Shown: positions 30,235-38,133 of the stretch, piece after piece
How positions within the stretch are numbered: position 1 is the first letter of the stretch
Layout of the letters: each line of letters begins with the position of its first letter
Source of the DNA: Microcaldota archaeon
Lineage (GTDB): Archaea > Micrarchaeota > Micrarchaeia > Micrarchaeales > Micrarchaeaceae
Assembly: GCA_027365735.1 (NCBI GenBank)
Contig: DAHXLY010000012.1
Coordinates: 1 to 38,133, forward strand
DNA length: 38,133 nt
Direction: 5' to 3'
Made by a program: the position numbers and the translations under genes
The notes under the pieces: generated by a model
What the model was told of the DNA's origin: nothing
The model's input: only the letters and a program-made list of their open reading frames with translations
The model's database searches: none

Positions 30235-32544
30235 GTGGCGCAAGAAGTGGTGGCGAGTAGGTTCTTGCTCGACATAATACCGATAGCAACCAGCGCGGTC
30301 GGAGAGGAAGAGGTGACCGGACATTTCATCAAGAGCGTTGCTGCTAATTTTGGGATCGACCTTGTAAATCTGACCGACCTGAAGAAGAAAAATGACGCGG
30401 ATGTAAGTGCGATAGAGGGCTACATCAAGAACACCAAGAAGACGCTCGTGGACAACCAGCTCAGCGACTACTCCTCGTTCCCCGAACTGATAAACTACCG
30501 CAACAGGGGGTTCAAAAGCTACGCCGCTGTGCCGCTCATCGCTGACGGGAAGGTCGTGTCGCTTCTGGAAATGCTCTCGCGTGCCGAGAACAAGTTCGAC
30601 CAGAGGACCGTAGATGATGTTTCTTTTGGGGCGCTGCTCGTTAGCTTCGCGCTGATGTACAAGTCCGAGCTCGGGAGGAACCTCAGGCTCGCTACATATT
30701 TCGACGCCTCGTTCGACAACGCATACCCTCAGCTGATTATCGTCGACGACGGGTCGATCGTGAAGCTAAACAAGTCGGCGGTGAAGGAGTTCGACCTCAC
30801 CGCGCAGGAAAGGAGGAGGATAAACGAGATACTTGGAGTGGATTTCAAGTCGCTCACCTCCCTTCCGAGGGGCCAGTCCACCAACGTGGTGATGCAGAAC
30901 GGCAAGAACAGGAACAAGGTTTACATGTTGACCGCCAGCAGGATCAACGACAAGCTCGCCCACATAGCGGCCGTGGACATAACTGATGAATTTTCATACT
31001 CTGCGCTCAACGACCTGCTCGCGAAGAGCAAGGATGTGATGGTGGTGTTCACCGATGCGGACTTCATAGTGAAGAACGTCTCGCCCAACGCGGAAAAGGT
31101 CCTTGGATACTCCAAGACCCTTCTTTCAAGCAGCAGCCTCGTCGATATGATCACACAAGCTGAGAGGGAGCAGTTCAGGAAGTCGGTCGAACAGCAGTTC
31201 TCTGAGGGAAAGGACTTCGCAACTGGAAGGTTCATGGTAGAACTGGACAAGGCGCAGAGGAACTTCGACTACAAGTGCAAAAAATACATATCGGGATACA
31301 TGTTCCTGCTCGTCAACAACGACATGGAGCGCGCGATGCAGAACATGCGCAAGGATATGCAGGAGCTAATCGACAACACGAGCGACATAGTGCTCGGGGT
31401 GGACGCGTTGGGTTACGTAAGGTATTGCAACATGGCGGCGAGCGACCTCCTCGGATACAGACGGGAAGACCTGGTAGGACGGGAGTTCAAGGCGCTGTTC
31501 ACCGACCAGCAGAGGCTTGACGCCGACATAAGCTTTGTGCGCGGCGGGGGGATCATGAAACAGACCCCGAGCGTGGACATGCTCGGCAATAACTCGAGGT
31601 TGGTCCCGGTCATGTATATGATTAGCATGTTCAACTCCGACCCCGGCGACAGGGAGATTGAATACCTTGCTGTTGGTAGGGAACTACTCACCAAGAGGAC
31701 GATGAACGACATGGAAAAGACCATCGCATCGCAGAACGCCCAGCTCAGCAGATTGAAGGGCGAGAGCGAGTTGAAGTCGCAGTTCATCCACAATATCTCC
31801 CACGAACTAAAGACGCCGCTCACAAACATCAAGGGATACTCAAAGCTGCTTTACGAAGGAGAGTGGGGTGCTCTGAACGACGAGCAGAAGGAGAACGTCC
31901 AGATAGCGCTGAACGAGGCGGATAGGCTGATGACGGTCATACAGCAGGTGCTTGATGCCGCGAAGCTCGAGTCGGAAAAGATGAAGCTCGAATACAAAGA
32001 CGTCGACATAAAGAACCTAAACCACAACCCGAGCATCCTCGCGCTGCAGGAGACCGCGCGGAGCAAGGGGCTTTCCTTCGACTGGGAGGTGTTCGGCGAC
32101 GTACCGGACAAAATCAGCGCAGACCCGAACAGGCTGATTCAGATATTCGCCAACCTGATAAACAATGCCACCAAGTTCACCAACAAAGGAGGGATAATGG
32201 TCAGGATAATCAAAAAGTCAAGGGACTACATAGAGTGCAGCATAACCGACACCGGGATAGGGATAAGCAAGGAGGACCAGTCCAAGCTTTTCAGGAGGAA
32301 GTTCTATCAGGTGACAAAGAAGGAGGGGCTGGTCCAGCAGCCCGGCGCCGGAACCGGGCTCGGACTGTCGATAACAAAAGACCTGGTCCGCCTGCACGGA
32401 GGGAGGATAAAGGTAGATTCGGAGCCCGGAAAGGGCAGCAGGTTCTACTTCACGCTGTCGATAGCGAAAAAGCAGAAGAGGAAGAGGAATGCAGACCCCG
32501 TGGCTCAGCAGCAACAGCCGCCCGCGGCAGCAGAGCAGAAATAG
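30235..32544 (+). CDS. Soluble hybrid-sensor histidine kinase (GAF, PAS repeats, HisKA, HATPase)
   Basis: 769 aa from GTG 30235; TTG 30214 adds seven residues. Order: GAF-like domain (~1-150, YAAVPLIADGKVVSLLEM), two to three PAS-like domains (~150-480, e.g. DVMVVFTDADFIVKNVSPNAEKVLGYS and DIVLGVDALGYVRYCNMAASDLLGYR), coiled-coil linker, HisKA with phosphoacceptor His523 in NISHELKTPL, and HATPase boxes: N (LINNATKF), G1 (DTGIGISK) and G2 (GTGLGLSI). No membrane helix is visible, so it should sense a cytoplasmic signal. A Gln/Pro/Ala tail ends it. The likely partner is the response regulator at 33842. Confidence 0.92.
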   Translation: MAQEVVASRFLLDIIPIATSAVGEEEVTGHFIKSVAANFGIDLVNLTDLKKKNDADVSAIEGYIKNTKKTLVDNQLSDYSSFPELINYRNRGFKSYAAVPLIADGKVVSLLEMLSRAENKFDQRTVDDVSFGALLVSFALMYKSELGRNLRLATYFDASFDNAYPQLIIVDDGSIVKLNKSAVKEFDLTAQERRRINEILGVDFKSLTSLPRGQSTNVVMQNGKNRNKVYMLTASRINDKLAHIAAVDITDEFSYSALNDLLAKSKDVMVVFTDADFIVKNVSPNAEKVLGYSKTLLSSSSLVDMITQAEREQFRKSVEQQFSEGKDFATGRFMVELDKAQRNFDYKCKKYISGYMFLLVNNDMERAMQNMRKDMQELIDNTSDIVLGVDALGYVRYCNMAASDLLGYRREDLVGREFKALFTDQQRLDADISFVRGGGIMKQTPSVDMLGNNSRLVPVMYMISMFNSDPGDREIEYLAVGRELLTKRTMNDMEKTIASQNAQLSRLKGESELKSQFIHNISHELKTPLTNIKGYSKLLYEGEWGALNDEQKENVQIALNEADRLMTVIQQVLDAAKLESEKMKLEYKDVDIKNLNHNPSILALQETARSKGLSFDWEVFGDVPDKISADPNRLIQIFANLINNATKFTNKGGIMVRIIKKSRDYIECSITDTGIGISKEDQSKLFRRKFYQVTKKEGLVQQPGAGTGLGLSITKDLVRLHGGRIKVDSEPGKGSRFYFTLSIAKKQKRKRNADPVAQQQQPPAAAEQK

Positions 32545-32562
32545 CTATTTTTGATTCGACGG

Positions 32563-33702
32563 TCAGCATGGAGAGGCGCAATACGCCACGATTATTCCGC
32601 ACGCGCCGCCGATCAGCTTCGCGGTGTTGACGGTGCTCTTCATAGAGGATACAGGAAGGGAGAAGAACCAGTTCTGGAGCTTGGTGCTGGTGATCAGGTT
32701 CTGAGTTATATTAGTCGTTATTATCAGTCCAGGGCCCTGCTCCGGGAAGCTCGCGTTTCTGGACGCGGTGGTGTATGTGCCCACATAAACCGATGACGAT
32801 GTGTTGGTGAGCGAGAAGGTCATCTGGTACGGCACGATTCCGCTCTGGTTCTGGTAGCTGTTCACGCCCGTAGGAGAGTGACCCCACTTGGACTGGTACG
32901 CCGCGCTGTAGGCGGATGCGGTGCAGTTCGTGGAGTTGTCATACAGCGGGGTTAGATTAAGCATTACAGGATAGTAAATGCTGTTGTGCACAAGGTCCGT
33001 GGCGATCTGCAGGTTGGTGCTGATCGTAGTTGTCGATCCCGAAGTGGTGGAGGAGCTTGTGGTCGACGCGGAGGTCGTTGTGGACCCGACCGTCGTAGTG
33101 GCGGGCAGCGGATTTACCTGACCGCTTCCGGTCCTTATGTCATACAGTGACGTCTGGACAACGGATATCCTTCCCGTAGATGGAGGGAGCTGGAACGTCT
33201 GGGAGACCGGAATTATCACAACACCCGCGCTGTTGTTGGTTATCGTTGTTAACCTTATTTCCATGTTCGAATACTGACCGGTAGCATTGACGTTGGTGTT
33301 GTTGCCCAGGTAGAGCGAAATCCTGTACGAAGGATTCATGAATGCGGGAATCCTTGCGAGCGATATCATCGCCGTTGCGGACGAGGCTGAAACACTGATC
33401 AGGTTGGCGGTATACTCTGAACCCGCCATGTAGAATATCGTCGTGGCCTTCGTCAGGGTTACTGGAGTGGGGCCGTTTATATAAACAACGGAGAAGGCGT
33501 TTATCAGCCACGTGGCGATCAGGTAGATGACTATCAGCACTACCACTGCCATCAGGCCCTTCTTCACCACCTCGCCGCTATGCTGGAGAGTATGCGGAAC
33601 CATTGGTCGTGCGGGAGTCGCAGGCTTCTGCTGCGGCTGGGAAGGCATCGGAGCCTGTTGACTCGGCCTGTTCATCCTAACCTTCGCATGTGGCGGCGCC
33701 AT
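32563..33702 (-). CDS. Thr/Ser-rich membrane-anchored surface protein
   Basis: 379 aa from ATG 33702. The N-terminus is a cytoplasmic Pro/Gln-rich segment (RPSQQAPMPSQPQQKP), followed by one membrane helix (about 50-70, LMAVVVLIVIYLIATWLINAF). The large outside part has many N-glycosylation sites and a Thr/Ser stretch near 210-235 (TTVGSTTTSASTTSSSTTSG). The end is hydrophobic with cysteines (GACGIIVAYCASPC). No family recognised. It converges on the kinase gene (18 bp between stops) and diverges from the response regulator. Confidence 0.65.
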   Translation of the reverse strand: MAPPHAKVRMNRPSQQAPMPSQPQQKPATPARPMVPHTLQHSGEVVKKGLMAVVVLIVIYLIATWLINAFSVVYINGPTPVTLTKATTIFYMAGSEYTANLISVSASSATAMISLARIPAFMNPSYRISLYLGNNTNVNATGQYSNMEIRLTTITNNSAGVVIIPVSQTFQLPPSTGRISVVQTSLYDIRTGSGQVNPLPATTTVGSTTTSASTTSSSTTSGSTTTISTNLQIATDLVHNSIYYPVMLNLTPLYDNSTNCTASAYSAAYQSKWGHSPTGVNSYQNQSGIVPYQMTFSLTNTSSSVYVGTYTTASRNASFPEQGPGLIITTNITQNLITSTKLQNWFFSLPVSSMKSTVNTAKLIGGACGIIVAYCASPC

Positions 33703-33841
33703 CAAATCGAGACTATATACCTAACAAGGCTTTTAAAACTAACTGGGTGCTGCGGCGCAGAACCGAACAAAGTACCTGAAGGTACCGGAAAATTCAGTAA
33801 GGCATATTAAACCTTTATGCGATTCTCTATCGGTGACCATT

Positions 33842-35062
33842 ATGGCGGCAGGCGGCAGTGACTCGTTGAGGGAAGACCTCATGATGATAATCAACGACAG
33901 GCAGCAGATTTCTTACGGAGAGCTGAGCGACATAGCCTTCAGCAGGGGCATTCCTGAGCCAGGCCTGAAGGACGCGCTCGCGGAGCTTGAGAAGAACAAG
34001 GCAATAGCCTCGAGGAGCAGCGGAGGCATACTCACATACTATTTGCTGCAGGAGCAGGACCGCGTCAGGAAGGTGCTTATCGTCGAGGACGACAGGAACA
34101 TCAACAAGCTGATGATGCTCTCGATAGGGAAGGGTTTCGACGTCACCCAGGTTTACGACGGGGGGGAGGCGATCGGCAAGATCCGCGAGGCTAGGCCTGA
34201 ACTGGTGATACTTGACCTGATGCTGCCGCACAAGGACGGGCTCGATATCTGCCAGACGATAAAGGCAGACCCGGAGATCAGCAATACCGTTGTCATACTT
34301 ATCAGCGCGATGGATCCGACAAGCAACCGCTTCAAGGGCATAAAGTACGGGGCCGATTATTACATAAAGAAGCCCTTTGACCCGAATGAACTCAGGAGCC
34401 TGGTGACTTTGTTCCTGAGGAAGAAGGGCAAGAAGTTCGACGCCCTCATCGACCTCCCGGACGAGGAGAGGATATCAAACCAGATCGAGCATTCGATAAA
34501 GCCGAAGGAGAACTATATCATCGGCACGCTGAGGATAGAAAATCTCGGGGCGTATGCGAAGCAGTTCGGAGAGAAGAACGCGATAGCCTTCCTGAGGCTG
34601 ATCTCCCAACTGCTCCAAGACGCGATAAAGTCCCAAAACACCTTCGCGGGGTTCCTGAACAGCGACGAGTTCGTGATTGCTGGGACAAAGGAGAACATCG
34701 ACAACGTGGTGAAGGAGGTGACCAGTGAGTTCAATGCGGTGTTGGCATTCGTGCTTCAGGACGCGGACATGAAGTTCAAAAGGATAAACCTGAACATCGA
34801 GGCGCTTTTCGAATCCAAGGAGGCGCCAAAGCTGTCGCTCGTTTTCACCGAATCGAACAAGTCGGCCCTCAAGGAAAGGAGGAACCAGGTTCTCCGCGAT
34901 AAGGGCGTCTCACCGACCGCCCCATCGACCGGGATCGGCGCATATACTTACGACGAGCTGCAGAAGATATTCGGCAAGGACGACCTGGATGTGACCATCA
35001 CCCGGGATGAGAAAGGGGTCAGGTTGCAGGTCGGGAAGACGATCGAGGAGGAAAAGAAATGA
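33842..35062 (+). CDS. Response regulator: winged helix, REC, degenerate GGDEF
   Basis: 406 aa from ATG 33842 (GTG 33833 possible; the TATA element CATATTAAAC is about 26-35 nt upstream). Residues 1-70 resemble a winged helix (YGELSDIAFSRGIPEPGLKDALAELEKN). REC domain ~75-195: acidic VLIVEDDRN, phosphoacceptor Asp125 in VILDLMLP, LISAMD and Lys in YYIKKPFDPNEL, so phosphorylation should work. Residues ~225-340 look like a GGDEF fold: IGTLRIENLGAYAKQFGEKNA and FLNSDEFVIAG (NSDEF at 273-277 in place of GGDEF). The altered signature argues against cyclase activity. Followed by a pilin-like gene. Confidence 0.85.
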   Translation: MAAGGSDSLREDLMMIINDRQQISYGELSDIAFSRGIPEPGLKDALAELEKNKAIASRSSGGILTYYLLQEQDRVRKVLIVEDDRNINKLMMLSIGKGFDVTQVYDGGEAIGKIREARPELVILDLMLPHKDGLDICQTIKADPEISNTVVILISAMDPTSNRFKGIKYGADYYIKKPFDPNELRSLVTLFLRKKGKKFDALIDLPDEERISNQIEHSIKPKENYIIGTLRIENLGAYAKQFGEKNAIAFLRLISQLLQDAIKSQNTFAGFLNSDEFVIAGTKENIDNVVKEVTSEFNAVLAFVLQDADMKFKRINLNIEALFESKEAPKLSLVFTESNKSALKERRNQVLRDKGVSPTAPSTGIGAYTYDELQKIFGKDDLDVTITRDEKGVRLQVGKTIEEEKK

Positions 35063-35096
35063 ATAAATTGGTTCGCACGCCATTCTAACTGGTTCG

Positions 35097-35642
35097 ATGG
35101 GTACAAAGCGCACGGCTCAGGCGGCAACCGACTTCATGGTCTCTTACGGCATAGCCATACTCATAGTCGCGATTTCGCTCTATATCGTCCTGAGGGTAGG
35201 GGTTTTCAGCGGCCAGCTCGCACAGCCGGTCTGCACTCCTGCGCCGAGCTTCGCGTGTGGTGCGGTGGCGATCGCGGCGAACGGGCTTATGACACTCTCG
35301 TTCACGCAGGCGATAGGCGGGCAGATAAATATCACGGCAGTGGGATGTTCGACAGGCATAAACGTGACCGGGAACCTCCCGCAGTATGGGAACACCAAAA
35401 TGCAACAGTACTCGGTCGCGCCACAATACTATCCCGGCACCGCGCTTCAGTATGGGTTGAAGGTGTACAGCGACGCATCGGCGCTGGTGTCTGTTTACTG
35501 TTACAACGGAGGCGGGATGGCAACAGGCAACCTTGGCAATACCTACACCGGATACGTGTGGTTCAACTACACCTACAACAACCTCCCATCCGACTACCAC
35601 AGCGTGGTGAGGGTGATGCAGTTCTCCACCAAGTACTCGTGA
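35097..35642 (+). CDS. Pilin-like protein with class III-type signal peptide
   Basis: 181 aa. The N-terminus KRTAQAATDFMVSYGIAILIVAIS has the short basic leader, the QAAT(D/E)F motif and the hydrophobic helix of archaeal type IV pilin-like proteins, probably cleaved by an EppA- or PibD-type peptidase before Gln. The mature part is beta-rich with several cysteines and glycosylation sites (INVTGN, FNYTYN). It could be a pilus subunit or related surface structure. It starts 34 nt after the response regulator, so the two may be co-transcribed. Confidence 0.75.
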   Translation: MGTKRTAQAATDFMVSYGIAILIVAISLYIVLRVGVFSGQLAQPVCTPAPSFACGAVAIAANGLMTLSFTQAIGGQINITAVGCSTGINVTGNLPQYGNTKMQQYSVAPQYYPGTALQYGLKVYSDASALVSVYCYNGGGMATGNLGNTYTGYVWFNYTYNNLPSDYHSVVRVMQFSTKYS

Positions 35643-35701
35643 CGAGAGCGTGGTTATTTAATGTTTAGGTTGAATTATAACCAACAGGCTAAAGTGATGG
35701 T

Positions 35702-36526
35702 TTGAACAACAGGTACGTCCAGGTTTCGCTTTTCGCGCTCCTAATGCTGACCGCCACCGCAGGCGCGGCCTACGTGAATGTGTCGCAGCCATATTCAGCG
35801 ACGATATACAACAACGGCAGCATACTTCTCGGCAAGGTCGGGCCCGGGCAGACGTTTTTCGTGACGATATCATCCACAACCGCATCCGGCAGCGGGCAGG
35901 TCTACCAGTACGGCTGGAACCGGATGATCGCCGGCGGCCTACCGCCCGGATGGATCGCCGAGAACTCATCGCTCAACTATGCGAACCTTTCCGTCAAGGT
36001 CACGCCGCCTCCGGCTGCGGTCTATGGGATTTATTCGTTCAACCTAACCGCGATCAACACGGGCAATTACTCGGGGCGCGGCGCGGTCAGGTTCAGGGCG
36101 CTGATAAACGTGCCTCCGAACGTGTTCCAGCTCAACGTCACCCCGACAAACATCAGCGCGGGGCCGGGGCAGCCGTCGACCATAAAGGTGACGATCAACA
36201 ACACCGGCGTGTCTGACAGCCCGTTCCTGATAAAGGTCCAGGGGCTTCCCGGATGGAACGCGAGCCAGAGCGTGATCGCGAGGCACCACACGATATCCAC
36301 GTACGATTATCCGGTGTACCAAAACACTCCCGGCGTATACCATGCGGCGCTGAACGTTACATCCTCGGCAAGTCCGCTCATAACAAAGAGGAGCAACGTG
36401 ACGATAGTGATAAGCGCCTCCCTGCTGAATGACTACAGAGCCATCGGCCAGGGGGCGATAGGCTTCCCGATAATCCTGGAGCCGGTTTACGCGCTGATGC
36501 ATCTGATAAGCAAGCTTTTTGGCTGA
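35702..36526 (+). CDS. Secreted beta-sandwich-like surface protein
   Basis: 274 aa. TTG start; a signal peptide follows (VQVSLFALLMLTATAGAAYV). Outside are two Ig-like/NPCBM- or CARDB-like segments, e.g. KVTPPPAAVYGIYSFNLTAINTGNYSGRG and LNVTPTNISAGPGQPSTIKV, with many glycosylation sites. A hydrophobic C-terminus (GFPIILEPVYALMHLISKLFG) may anchor it to the membrane. No exact family recognised. Lies 59 nt after the pilin-like gene. Confidence 0.65.
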   Translation: MNNRYVQVSLFALLMLTATAGAAYVNVSQPYSATIYNNGSILLGKVGPGQTFFVTISSTTASGSGQVYQYGWNRMIAGGLPPGWIAENSSLNYANLSVKVTPPPAAVYGIYSFNLTAINTGNYSGRGAVRFRALINVPPNVFQLNVTPTNISAGPGQPSTIKVTINNTGVSDSPFLIKVQGLPGWNASQSVIARHHTISTYDYPVYQNTPGVYHAALNVTSSASPLITKRSNVTIVISASLLNDYRAIGQGAIGFPIILEPVYALMHLISKLFG

Positions 36527-36540
36527 ACGGTAGTGATTGA

Positions 36541-37278
36541 TTGAAGAGAGAGGATAAGAAGCCGAAGGAAAAGGCCGAGAAGGGGGAGAAGAAAGAGGAG
36601 AAAAAAGGGAAGACGAGCGTGCACTTCGTTAAGGTCAAGGCGCTCGCCGACTTTGCAAGGGCGCTTGCGACTTTCGGTGAGGGGACGCACGCAGCATATG
36701 CGGTGAAAGACGGGCAGTGGTACAGGATATTTGCGCTGGGGCTGAAGATTGGCGACATAAGGCTGGCGTATTACACCGAATCGAAGGCCATCGGCAGCAT
36801 GCTGGTCTACCAGCCAGGCACAACCATGGGTCCCGAAAGCGCGGAGATCAAAAACATCACTTCTCCGGTATCGAACCAGCGCGGCGCACAGAATATGCCG
36901 ATCATAGAGCTGGCGAGGAACCCTTATGTTGACGGAGGGGAGAAAGCCAAGGTGAAGGCGGTAATGGTGAGGATAAAGAACTGCGACGCCGTCATCAGGG
37001 GCCTGATAACAAAGTCGCTCGAGAACAACACAATCGGCAGGGTTTATTGCTTCAAGTATGGAGGAAAGACGTACATCGGAAGCTTCATTCTGCTGGAGGA
37101 CGACGATGACAAGATGTTTTGCTACGCGGAATGCCCCGATGGGAAGGAATTTAGCTTTTTCAGGTATAATTACACGACAGACAAGGTCGAGCCGACCGAG
37201 GTCTTCGGAGAGCACTCTTACCTGTACGTAAGGGTAATAAACCTTGCAGAACCATTCAACTTCTTCAAGCCCGAATAG
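36541..37278 (+). CDS. Hypothetical protein overlapping tRNA-Asn
   Basis: 245 aa from TTG 36541. A Lys/Glu-rich N-terminal tail (KREDKKPKEKAEKGEKKEE) precedes a globular, strand-rich body with VHFVKVKALADFARALATFGEG, YRIFALGLKIGDIRLAYY and a C-terminal FRYNYTTDKVEPTEVFGEH. No signal peptide, so cytoplasmic. No family recognised. It starts 14 nt after the secreted protein gene. Its stop TAG is formed by the U8-A9-G10 positions of the tRNA-Asn gene. Confidence 0.7.
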   Translation: MKREDKKPKEKAEKGEKKEEKKGKTSVHFVKVKALADFARALATFGEGTHAAYAVKDGQWYRIFALGLKIGDIRLAYYTESKAIGSMLVYQPGTTMGPESAEIKNITSPVSNQRGAQNMPIIELARNPYVDGGEKAKVKAVMVRIKNCDAVIRGLITKSLENNTIGRVYCFKYGGKTYIGSFILLEDDDDKMFCYAECPDGKEFSFFRYNYTTDKVEPTEVFGEHSYLYVRVINLAEPFNFFKPE

Positions 37279-37340
37279 CTCAGTGGTAGAGCGATTGGCT
37301 GTTAACCAATAGGTCGCAGGTTCAATCCCTGCTTCGGGCG
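37269..37340 (+). tRNA. tRNA-Asn (anticodon GUU)
   Basis: Acceptor GCCCGAA pairs with TTCGGGC, discriminator G. The D-arm holds GCTCAGTGGTAGAGC, the anticodon stem TTGG/CCAA encloses CTGTTAA (anticodon GTT), and the T-arm GCAGG/CCTGC encloses TTCAATC. No CCA and no intron. The first 10 nt lie inside the upstream coding sequence. Confidence 0.95.
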
Positions 37341-37568
37341 CTCAAGTTTTTCGAGAGCGATACCACGTTCGGAGCTAATCCGGGCCCAAGCTCCAAGCCA
37401 AGCAAAAACAGAGAAATCAGGTTCGAATTCAGAGAGCTTTTAGACGCTTTGGAAGAGGTTGCAAAAACGCTACCTCAGTCGAAGCTTGAAGAGATGAAGG
37501 CTTACTTAAAGGTTTCAATAGGATCAGCTCTTACTCTCGCTTTTCGAGCAATACAATCAGTATTTTAA
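37341..37568 (+). pseudogene. Orphan open frame after tRNA-Asn, without canonical start
   Basis: An open frame of 75 codons ends at TAA 37566-37568 and extends upstream into the tRNA to a TAG. It looks coding (REIRFEFRELLDALEEVAKT, LEEMKAYLKVSIGSAL) but has no ATG or GTG at its beginning; the only starts are TTG 37449 and a late ATG. It could be the end of a gene displaced or truncated by recombination at the tRNA, or a small gene using TTG. Third-position bases are more AT-rich than in the neighbours. Confidence 0.3.
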
Positions 37569-37604
37569 GCTCTTCTTCCATATCGAACAATAATTGCTGA
37601 GACA

Positions 37605-38133
37605 ATGGAAATCATAATAGCTTTGCTGGTGCTGCTCTCCATCTCCCTGATACTTGGCGAGCTCTTCCGCAGGTTTGGACTTCCTTCCGTGGCGGGGCAG
37701 CTTCTTGCCGGCATATTGCTGGGGCCGGTTGCACTAAACATAGTGGCGCCGACGAGCTCGCTCACTAGCTTCTCCGATATCGCGCTCTTCTTCATAATAT
37801 TCATGATAGGCGCAGAGGTGACCACAGAGGTTCTCACGGAGCATTTACGGCAGGCTTTTGCGTTCACGGCTACGAGCTTCATAATACCTTCAGCGCTCAT
37901 GGCGCTTGTGGCAGTGCTCTTGTTCGGCATGCCGGTAACGCAGGGAGTGATAACAGCAGTTGCAATAGGCGTGCCTTCAATATCAATAATCTCAGTGCTG
38001 CTCTACAAGTACGATCTGCTGAAGCTCGAGCTTGGGCACGTGATTCTCGCGAGCGTGGTCTTTACCGACATAATAGCTTTCGGGGCGCTGGCTGCAATCT
38101 CAGGAGGCGCCTTTGACACAACCCTGATACTCT
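37605..38133 (+). CDS. Kef-type cation/proton antiporter, N-terminal part (runs off window)
   Basis: ATG 37605 opens 176 codons to the window edge. The product is highly hydrophobic with repeated membrane helices. CPA2/Kef hallmarks: LILGELFRRFGLPSVAGQLLAGILLGP at about 15-41, then SDIALFFIIFMIGAEV and the VVFTDIIAFGAL segment with the ion-site Asp. Family members exchange Na+ or K+ for protons across the membrane. The C-terminal part is outside the window. Confidence 0.88.
   Translation, partial: MEIIIALLVLLSISLILGELFRRFGLPSVAGQLLAGILLGPVALNIVAPTSSLTSFSDIALFFIIFMIGAEVTTEVLTEHLRQAFAFTATSFIIPSALMALVAVLLFGMPVTQGVITAVAIGVPSISIISVLLYKYDLLKLELGHVILASVVFTDIIAFGALAAISGGAFDTTLIL

Noticed and set aside
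1-38133. CRISPR array or insertion-sequence transposase
   Set aside because: No regularly spaced direct repeats and no transposase-like frame were seen; the only mobile-element gene recognised is the tyrosine integrase.

Overview
The window is chromosomal DNA of an archaeon. The evidence is archaeal RNA polymerase subunits F/Rpb4 and E/Rpb7, Spt4, ribosomal proteins eL21, eS1 and the archaeal form of uS15, fibrillarin, an archaeal topoisomerase I and archaeal-type GluRS. Promoters are TATA boxes about 26 nt before the start codon, which suggests many leaderless mRNAs. Very compact spacing, many tiny proteins, a thermopsin-like secreted protein and Ser/Thr/Asn-rich surface proteins suggest a small-genome DPANN archaeon (Micrarchaeota-like) or an acidophilic relative. 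That placement is inference from gene content, not from a phylogeny.

Layout. (1) 1-4530: an accessory, visibly AT-richer block next to tRNA-Glu. It holds an OLD-family ATPase/TOPRIM nuclease with a truncated partner, a winged-helix-like protein, a GIY-YIG protein, two tiny ORFs, a GC-rich foldable segment, a cluster of 9-bp repeats and a tyrosine integrase whose open frame runs out of the tRNA gene. This looks like one end of an integrated element. (2) 4554-7700: thymidylate kinase, a PRC-barrel protein, rpoF-DUF655 and, convergently, eL21 with an unknown helical protein. (3) 7700-7968: a palindrome-rich gap with a possible small RNA. (4) 7969-12188: a minus-strand unit of a small membrane protein, topA, a TrmI-like methyltransferase and the thermopsin-like protein. 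(5) 12207-16500: a pair of half-size EamA/SMR transporters, uS15-eS1 and ValRS. (6) 16531-19789: a TRAM/RGG protein, an HD hydrolase, VKOR and a cyclic 2,3-diphosphoglycerate synthetase-like ATPase. (7) 19840-21300: PIN protein-rpoE-spt4. (8) 21344-21905: an AbrB/RelE-like toxin-antitoxin pair with a clear operator. (9) 21947-30138: ASCH, FKBP, a secreted protein, GluRS, a glycosyltransferase, two methyltransferases, a zinc-ribbon/repeat protein, fibrillarin and a HEPN-like protein. (10) 30173-37340: a soluble multi-PAS histidine kinase, a Thr/Ser-rich surface protein and a response regulator (winged helix-REC-degenerate GGDEF) followed by a pilin-like protein, a secreted protein, an unknown protein and tRNA-Asn. 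(11) 37341-38133: an orphan reading frame and the start of a Kef-type antiporter.

Most genes are information-processing housekeeping. The parts least explained by known families are the tRNA-Glu element (possible split integrase, structured RNA, repeats, OLD module) and the kinase/GGDEF-like regulator/pilin block. The window also shows recurring architectural features: single palindromic TATA elements equidistant from two divergent start codons, a signal peptide that begins upstream of any canonical start codon, and a Ser-to-His change in the KMSKS loop of both aminoacyl-tRNA synthetases present.
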